Source: Chionis minor
Taxonomy: Eukaryota; Chordata; Aves; Charadriiformes; Chionididae
DNA: 64,000 nucleotides
Direction of reading: 5' to 3'
Assembly: GCA_013398295.1 (NCBI GenBank)
Contig: VZSF01004750.1
Location: 27,140 to 91,139 of the forward strand
Shown here: positions 56,901 through 64,000 of the stretch, piece by piece
Layout of the letters: every line of letters begins with the position of its first letter
Numbering within the stretch: the stretch's first letter is position 1
Position numbers and translations under genes: made by a program
Notes under the pieces: generated by a model
Told to the model about the DNA's origin: nothing
Seen by the model: only the letters and a program-made list of their open reading frames with translations
Databases searched by the model: none

Positions 56901-58730
56901 AACATTTAGAAATTTACAGTGCCTGGAATTGCCATGATTAAATGGATAACAGAGTTGAATATACCGGATATGGATCACTTCTAATTTTCCACTTACATCC
57001 AGTAACCCATCATAAACTATCCAAAGTCCTTTGGTCTTCATTTCTCTCACACCAGAATATTTAAACAAAAAAAGATGATCCGTCATTGAAGCTACAGTAG
57101 TGGAAAACCAACGAGAGATAAGAAGCTGGCCACAAACTCCCAGACTTCCACGTCCTGTTTCCAATTCTGGCTATGTTGGGGAGAATTAAGAGAAATGCCA
57201 ATGAAGTGACACAAAAGTGAAAAATTAAACCAGACCTACAAAACACGAATCTATGACTTTTTCTGATTTAGAGAGTCCATATTCACGTATTCAGTTTCAC
57301 AAAATTCATTATTTCCTATTCCCACGAGTAAAGACTGGTCACATATCTAAGGACCAAGACCTCAGACTGAGAGCACAGCTGCTTTAAAAGAGCTGAAACA
57401 CAGTAATTATCTTAAAAGAGCAGAGATCTAAAGAGAAGTATTGATTTTGATGACTTTTTTTTCGTGGAAATGTCAGAATGTTTGTTGCACTTCTGCATTA
57501 TTTACCACAATAAAAAAAAAGGTCAAGTGACTAATTCCCCTGACAAAGAGTTTTGGCAATATTAAATCCATTTTTTAGGTTGGCTTGCAGGACATGGTAC
57601 GTTTGGCGTTTTATTCCAAACGGGAACAATCCCTTCCTCCCTCTCAAACTACAGAATTTCTGAGAGCACAGAAATTCCTCCTTGGTATCTTCTGTACTAC
57701 ATATGGCTACAAGGAGGCCTTTTACACGAGTTTCTAACGTTTCCTTTGCAGTTTGAGCCACTTAAGCAATTACCATGCTATTGTCTCTTTTTCTTTCCTT
57801 TTTCAATTCCACATCAAGTCTGCAAACAGAGAAATGTCTCACGCTGGAAGTCAGCAATTCAGCTACCATACCCTTCCCTCAAAAACCTCTCCTCCTTCAG
57901 CTTTAGTTACACTAGAATTTAGTTACTCTTAAGTTTATTACCGACATGGTAGTTTGGGTCAGTTTTAATCCAATCCACCTACCATAAGCTGTGACCTCCC
58001 CAAAACAGGCCAATCCACCTGGAAAAATTAATGCTTCTCTCTTTCTTTCCACATTAAAGTAATGACATAAAATAATCAGATGCTGGAATGTGTCTTGGCA
58101 TGAACAACAAACACAGGCAGCTAGCTTTATTAGCTGTTTCTCTGGAAGAAAGCTCCAAAGGCCCTACACATATTTACTAATGTGCACTGTGAATGACCTC
58201 AGATCTTCCAGGCCAGGCCAGGGCAAAAGCTCCTTTAAACATCTTTATAACTCGCTTTATACTTTACTTCATTACTAGCGGGGAAGGACGGAAAAACATT
58301 CCCATCGCCTGGGAAACTTGTGGAAAGGGGGATGATGTATTGCAAATGGGGACTTGGCATAGCGATGCCTCCCAAACCGCCTGCCACGCTGCGTGGGGTT
58401 TTTTTTTCAGCTGGTAGTGTTTAACGGGCCGTGCTATTTCAGGGACAGGGAACCACTTGGGATCCGCGCAAATGCCTCTGCAGAACTGGAGGGTTTTGTG
58501 GTTGCTTCTTGATCCTGGAAGTGGCAGCTTTTGCTGAGGGGAAGTACTGATGTCCCCTGCTCTTGGGATGATGGGCACATCCTTGGGGTAAGGCGTTCAG
58601 CAGCCATTCACAAAGGGCATCTTGATATTCCGGCAGTAGAATGTTATTGCCCAACTATTGTCTCTGGCAACAGCTTGATGGTCAGGTTGAACAGACCCTG
58701 GCTGCATCGCTAAAGGGATTGTACGCAGGA
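53990..58730. other. Unique non-coding stretch
   Basis: Nearly 5 kb with no gene or clear repeat recognised. A 10-base direct repeat, CCAATCCACC, occurs near 57,972 and 58,012. Short frames on both strands lack domains. Confidence 0.55.
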
Positions 58731-58732
58731 AA

Positions 58733-59032
58733 TTGGAGAGGGACTTTTTACAAGGGCACGTAGGGATAGGACGAGGGGTGATGGCTTCAAACTGGAAGAG
58801 GGGAGATTTAGACGAGATCTCAGGAAGAACTTTTTCACCATGAGGGTGGTGAGCCCCTGGCCCAGGTTGTCCAGAGAAGCTGTGGCTGCCCCATCCCTGG
58901 AGGTGTTCAAGACCAGGTTGGATGGGGCTTGGAGGAATGAGGTCTAGTGGGAGGTGTCCCTGCCAGGGCAGGGGGGTGGAACTAGATGATCTCTAAGGTC
59001 CCTTCCAACCTAAACCATTCTATGATTCTATG
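58733..59032 (+). mobile_element. CR1 3' end, forward orientation
   Basis: Forward CR1 3' end: AGGGATAGGACGAGGGGTGATG, then TTCAAACTGGAAGAGGGGAG, then the protein C-terminus region. It closes with CTAAGGTCCCTTCCAACC and the terminal ATTCTATG repeat (two copies). The intact tail defines the 3' end at about 59,032. It is 5'-truncated and is the same type as the copy at 12,948. It is the only forward copy in the window. Confidence 0.95.
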
Positions 59033-59034
59033 AA

Positions 59035-60638
59035 GTTAACTGGAGTTAAAGGTAAACATAGAATGAGAGGGGCATCGGAATTGGCAGCTCTTGTGGGACT
59101 AGGAAAGCTCCTCTTTCCTTGTGTCCTGAAGCAGCATGTTGAGAAGCCAGCAGGGAACTACACCATCAGACTCAGCAGCAAAATTTATTTTGTTCTGTGT
59201 CAGGGAAATCCCAAATGGGGGGAATCAATCAGCCACACGCTTGCACAGTATCTGACCAGAGAGAACACTATCATAAACCAGGACAAGAACACAGGAGGAA
59301 GGGATGCAGAAACATAAAAGGAGGAGAGAAAGACACTAAATTTGCGTATGGCTCACGCGAGAGGGAAGAAAAAAATTGACCCAAAGGTAAAGAGACGAGC
59401 TGGGTCATGGTAGACAGAAAGCAGAGCAACGCATAGACAGAGACACAGATGAAAGGAAGAGGCATAAAGCAGAATCGGCTTTTCTTTGAGGAGCTGGGGT
59501 CAGCTGAACTCTGTGTTCATCTAAATCAATCACACTGACCGGAGGGGCAGATACCAGCCAGTGCTGAAGAGTCCTGCAAGAGCAACTCTTGCTGTTCAGA
59601 AGGGACACCCAAGACAGGACCTTCTCCTACAACGGCCATTAGAAACCACCAGAAATTGCCACGTGCTCTGCTATGGGGAATCCAAATAGGGGTTGTGGCG
59701 TAATGAAGAGTTTAACATTAAAAGACAAGAAGCCGCACTGCTTCTCAAGCCGTTCATCAACCAAGTTTCTGTCACTTGGGCCTCGCGCTCTGGCTGACCT
59801 GGGATTATTCCTCTGTCAAGATGGAGCACCGACGCCACCGATACAACCTGCCTACAGGATCAAGAAAGTTTTCTGCTGGCCATCGCAACAGCAGGCAGCT
59901 ATCACCTATCTGGAGATGCTTCCAAGCCTACAGCGTTCTGTACCATTACATCTCCAAAATATTTTGCAAAAGCAGTCAAAATTCCTGTTTACACCACAGA
60001 TCGACAAGACTCTGCCCCGGTTTCTCCACATTTACCGTACAGACCTAAGTCCAAGTCCCAATCCCGTGCTCTGACCAAAAGGAGACCTTGCCTTTATCTT
60101 CTGTATGAGACAGTCTGCTCTTGCCAAAGAGCTGGATCCAGGATGGCAACTCTGGGGTTGTGGAATAAGGGGTCATTTAAAGCAATTCACTGAAAGATGA
60201 AGCCCAACAGGGATTCTGACATTTCAGACACGCCTGTAAAACCCTGAAAGCAAAACATTGCACAGTCTGAACCTTGAAAACTTCTCCCATAGAAACACCA
60301 CTGCCGGGGCCTGATGGACTGAGCGCCTTACAAAAGACTTATAAACCCAGTAACTCCATTTGTTCAACGGCATGACTCCCCATGATGTCAGTACACATAA
60401 GAATAATGACAAGTCTCAGAGTCTCTGGAGGGAGGTTTAGAAGTCTTCCCTTTGAAGACTCCTCATAAATGAAGCCTCAAAGTTCCATTTTCTCCCCAAT
60501 TCTTGGTCTGCCGCATACACAATATTTCAAAAAAAAAAAAATCCAACACTTGCATAAATAAAAATATAAATGGCATCCTGTGTTCTCTCCCACACCCCAT
60601 TCTTCCTCCCTCCTCTTTCCTCATTGTTTGTTCAACAG
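59035..60638. other. Unique non-coding stretch
   Basis: No gene recognised. Frames of 133 and 90 codons overlap at 59,673-60,074 without domains. The stretch ends in a strong acceptor-like tract. Confidence 0.5.
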
Positions 60639-60875
60639 GATGTTGGCTTTGCTGCGAGGTACACCAAGCCATCTGTCAAAAACATGGAAACAGTTAACAA
60701 CGCGCGCGCACACACACACAGAGGCTGGAACGACATGTTACGGAGCCTATTTAAGGTCAGAATCATAGACCGTGCTTTCGGAGAGCAATCCAAGCCCCAA
60801 AGCTGCGTCTGCTTAAACCAAATTATAGCTTTTCCCTTTTTACAATGGGAATGGCACTTAATGCTTAAGTGGTAG
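60639..60875 (+). other. Exon-like open segment behind a strong acceptor
   Basis: A long pyrimidine tract ending GTTCAACAG closes at 60,638. The frame is then open for 78 codons to TAG at 60,873-60,875. Possible donors are GCGAG/GTACAC at 60,659 and TTTAAG/GTCAGA near 60,756. The open frame crosses a CG/CA dinucleotide tract (60,700-60,720), which translates to an Ala/Arg/His/Thr run. That is unusual for a real exon. No domain is recognised. Confidence 0.15.
60700..60720. repeat. (CG)n(CA)n alternating tract
   Basis: Twenty-one bases of strict purine-pyrimidine alternation, four CG steps then CA steps. It is another possible Z-forming microsatellite. Confidence 0.85.
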
Positions 60876-60879
60876 CTCA

Positions 60880-63800
60880 TCTGGGATACACAAGAGCTGA
60901 CAGTCCAGCATTCCGGGAAACGCGGACTCTTCACGGGAAGATCTGGCATATACAAGAGCAACTGAAGTAGTGTGGTCTACTGGAACTCAGAAATAGCATC
61001 CTTCTCGTACATATATGACGGTACAAGGGAATGGGAGTGACATAGGAACGTTTTTGGAAGTGTTTCTACTGGAAATAAAGGATAAGAATGAATGAGTAGA
61101 GATTTTTAAACTTCAGTGGCCTTTTTAAAACCTCCTGCTTCAAGTCAGACCAGCTCTTTATACGCTACTGCTCTAGTCCAACTGTTCAGCTGTTGCCCTT
61201 GAACGTTAGGGAATTCAAACAGATCTTGAACTGGTCTCAAGATGGGGAAGGCAGATCTGCCTGATTTTGAAACGAGTGATTTGAAGGCACATCTTGATTC
61301 ACTAGACTCTCCAAGAGGAGGCGGGGGGGAAGGAAAAATATCCAATTCATAACTGGAATCACGCATTAGGTTGACTTGCTTGGCAGAACTTCCAGCAACT
61401 TAGTACATCTCAGTTCCAGGTTGAAACACCCTATCTAGAAAGGGACCAGTAGGTCACTCCACAGTTTTTCAGTCCTCGACCCTTGCTGAGGCCATCCAAC
61501 AGAGCTGCCAAGCAACCACGGTTGCAGAACCATTTGTTGTTCTCCCTTTTCAGAAAAAAAGTGACCCCCTGCTTGTTCAGTGGTAGGCGAGAAGAGCCAG
61601 ATGGCTGGACCCGAGCAATGCATGTGACACAGGAGGTGGAGATCTAGAGGTGAAAGGTTCCATGAACCGATTACCGGGAAAACACACAACTGGAAACAAA
61701 TGCTAATAAAAATTGCAACATTCAAAGATCAAACACCTTAAATCATCACATTTCTTTAATTTAAAAACGCGGGATAAAAGAAACTAAAAGGGCTTTGCAG
61801 CACATTTAAGCCAACCCAGTATTTTCCAGGCGTATCCCTAATTTATTTCACAGCACAGGTCTAAGAAAGAAGTTATAAACTATCACTACACACAGATGGA
61901 AGGCTTGTTTTTATAAAAGCACACCTAAAAAGTTGTTCTCTCTTCCAAACCCACCATCAACAAAAACCTCGTGGCATTAGAAAAGTATATTTTATCCCAG
62001 AGCTTAAATTAAAGGCATTCAAGTCAGAGTATTTCCATTTACTTTCAGCAGATTTCTATTGGCTTCAAACCTAGACATCACCAAGAACCACAGTAACCCT
62101 TTACTCATAGGGTATTGGTAAGGAGCAAGTCAAGAAACACCAGAGATAACAAGGCCTAGCGCTATCCTCCAGGTCAGGTTTTTGCCCCTATTCCAGTCAA
62201 AACTGCGATAAAGGCGAGAGTTAGGCCTTTCTAGCCCAAGTTCCCTGGTTTTGGGGGCTTCATACAGATGCCCATGCTCTCTTCATACCCTGGGCACATA
62301 ATGATCATAAACAACCCCAAGGCAATGCTCTAAACGCTAGCACTAAATAGAATTTAGTCGAAACAAAGTTTAACGAACAAAAATACACCCAAAACACACA
62401 ACAGCATGCGGGGACTTGGAAATAATCAGAACCAGCTCCCCTGTACTTCCAGCTCCCACTCAGTTTTCAAGCGCTGAAAATGAAAACCTTCCCGTTTTTA
62501 AGAAGCTACAATATTCTGACAACTATTTGGCTAAAGCCAGAGAGTTTGTTTTTTTTGATTACTTCCCTCAAGAAATACTAGACTGCGTGACCGGTTTACA
62601 GAGCACCTCTGTATCTGGAGAAAGAAAAAGGCCCAAGTAAAACTAGACCTCCACAGCATCTCCGGTACCTGGCCAGGAAGTAGGGCTGAGCACTCCCTGG
62701 TCCAAGCTCCACGTACTCATGTTTCTATGTGTGGATTGACACCTAAAACCCAACGCAAGCTTCTGCAGAACCTTGCAGGAAGACACCTGCATGCTCTTTT
62801 AGGATCCTGGAAATACCCGTCAATATCTAGATAATGGTAGATTTACCCAGAAATTGAGAAGCCTGATAGACCACATCCAAAGTATCTACTCTGCAGAAAT
62901 GCACACATTTTGGTCGCTGTTGAGGAACAGCATGGCTCATTTCTCTTCTCCGGTGTTTCTCCAAGGACCACACCAAGCTTAGCGTGGACACGGCCTTACA
63001 TGAACACAAATCAACACGAAGCAAGGTCAGACTCCAACTAGTGCTCAGGTCTGCACTCAAAACATGGAGATGTAGCTCATATCCTGCTCATCGCCTAAAC
63101 CCACATTTGAGCATTGCCTTTCCCTCTTATCCAGTAATAGCATTAAGGCATAGGAAAGGTCACACTTTCAACATGACTGGAACAGAGGCGGCTTTGCGTA
63201 ACCATACCCAAAACAGCTCAGTTCTGGTAGCTGCCTGGTCTTATCTCTCCTGCTGGCCTTTGTTTGCAGATGGAGACGATACTTGAAGACTTCCAACATA
63301 CGATTTGCCAAACCAGTAAATTACGGTCTTTTTCACGTATCCTTCCAGGCCCTTCCACATGCCCCAGGAGGATGGCAGAAGTTACAGGACCCTCATTTGT
63401 CATTTTTGTCATTTGTTTTTTTCCTCGAATGGCTCCCCTGCCTCTATCTAATCAGGGGGACGTTTCCTGTCTTTGTTCTCAACCATTCATCCTGCGGGAA
63501 TGATTATTATCATCAAACAGCATTAAAATAGAAAGCCTGGAGCCAGCACCCCATTAGCATGGAGTTAGGGAGTCCTGGAAGGGAGCAACGGAAGAGCCCA
63601 CGGGACAGCGCAAACAGCAAAAATGGGCACTGACTTACATGCCATTCACCCACAGCACCGCCCCATCTTCAAAAATAAACCCAAGGCTTCAAACCCAGCA
63701 TGGGCCAAGCTTAAAACCCAAAAACGTCACGTACACTTGGTGTGTCACCAGTAGGCCTAGAGGACGATGCAAGTGCCAGTCCATCCACCGATTTAAACCT

Positions 63801-64000
63801 TACACGGACACCAGGAGACGACCGCTCCAGATCTCCTAATGTGGGAAGTTATACAGATTTCCTTTTCGCGTCAAATCTCTGCTTCCAGGAAGCTATGGCA
63901 ATCCTCTCCCCAGGGAATGGCGAGATAATGGACAGGTCCCCAGGGTGTACAGATTACTGTAAGCCTTGGATCCATGTTAGAAGAAAACCCTATTTCCGAT
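60880..64000. other. Unique non-coding stretch to window end
   Basis: No gene or repeat family recognised. A minus-strand donor-like GTAAGT lies near 63,632. The frames listed here are all under 105 codons with no domain. Any feature crossing the right edge cannot be judged. Confidence 0.5.

Noticed and set aside
1..64000. Endogenous retrovirus, satellite array, CRISPR or operon structures
   Set aside because: No paired long terminal repeats, primer-binding site, spaced repeats or tightly packed genes were seen.

Overview
The window looks like bird nuclear DNA, either intergenic or deep intronic. The main evidence is five sizeable CR1 non-LTR retrotransposon copies plus a sixth short scrap. 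They carry the CR1 reverse-transcriptase C-terminus, and the clearest copy ends in the ATTCTATG repeat typical of avian CR1. The rest of the repeat load is low: a few degraded MIR-like pieces, simple repeats, homopolymers and two assembly gaps. No prokaryotic operon, phage, CRISPR array, rRNA or tRNA was found, and no protein-coding gene of known family was recognised.

Layout. Positions 1-10,700 are unique sequence with a purine-rich repeat at the left edge, simple repeats and a few exon-like open frames. Positions 10,700-14,000 hold two exon-like segments, a CpG island (11,880-12,490) and a reverse-oriented CR1 (12,948 to about 13,855). Positions 14,000-25,000 are unique sequence interrupted by a 455-base gap, with an unrecognised 143-codon ATG frame at 20,974-21,405. 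Positions 25,000-35,600 carry three more reverse-oriented CR1 copies (25,248; 31,803; 34,852), a small gap and a second CpG island (33,505-33,935). Positions 35,600-44,800 contain a 58-codon frame behind a good splice acceptor, an open exon-like segment just downstream, a 44-base alternating purine-pyrimidine tract, an enhancer-like AT-rich block and a third CpG island. Positions 44,800-54,000 are AT-rich and rich in homeodomain-type cores, with an old MIR-like SINE and a fourth small CpG island. Positions 54,000-64,000 are unique sequence with one forward CR1 (58,733-59,032).

Interpretation. Most long open frames here are what chance predicts. In six frames of 64 kb at about 50% GC there are roughly 6,000 stop-delimited runs, and about seven should exceed 140 codons. 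The exon-like segments are therefore candidates based on splice signals and open frames, not genes. The more coherent signal is that three CpG islands have a consensus 5' splice site at or close to an edge, as expected for first exons of unannotated transcripts, possibly long non-coding RNAs. I saw no convincing new biological system.
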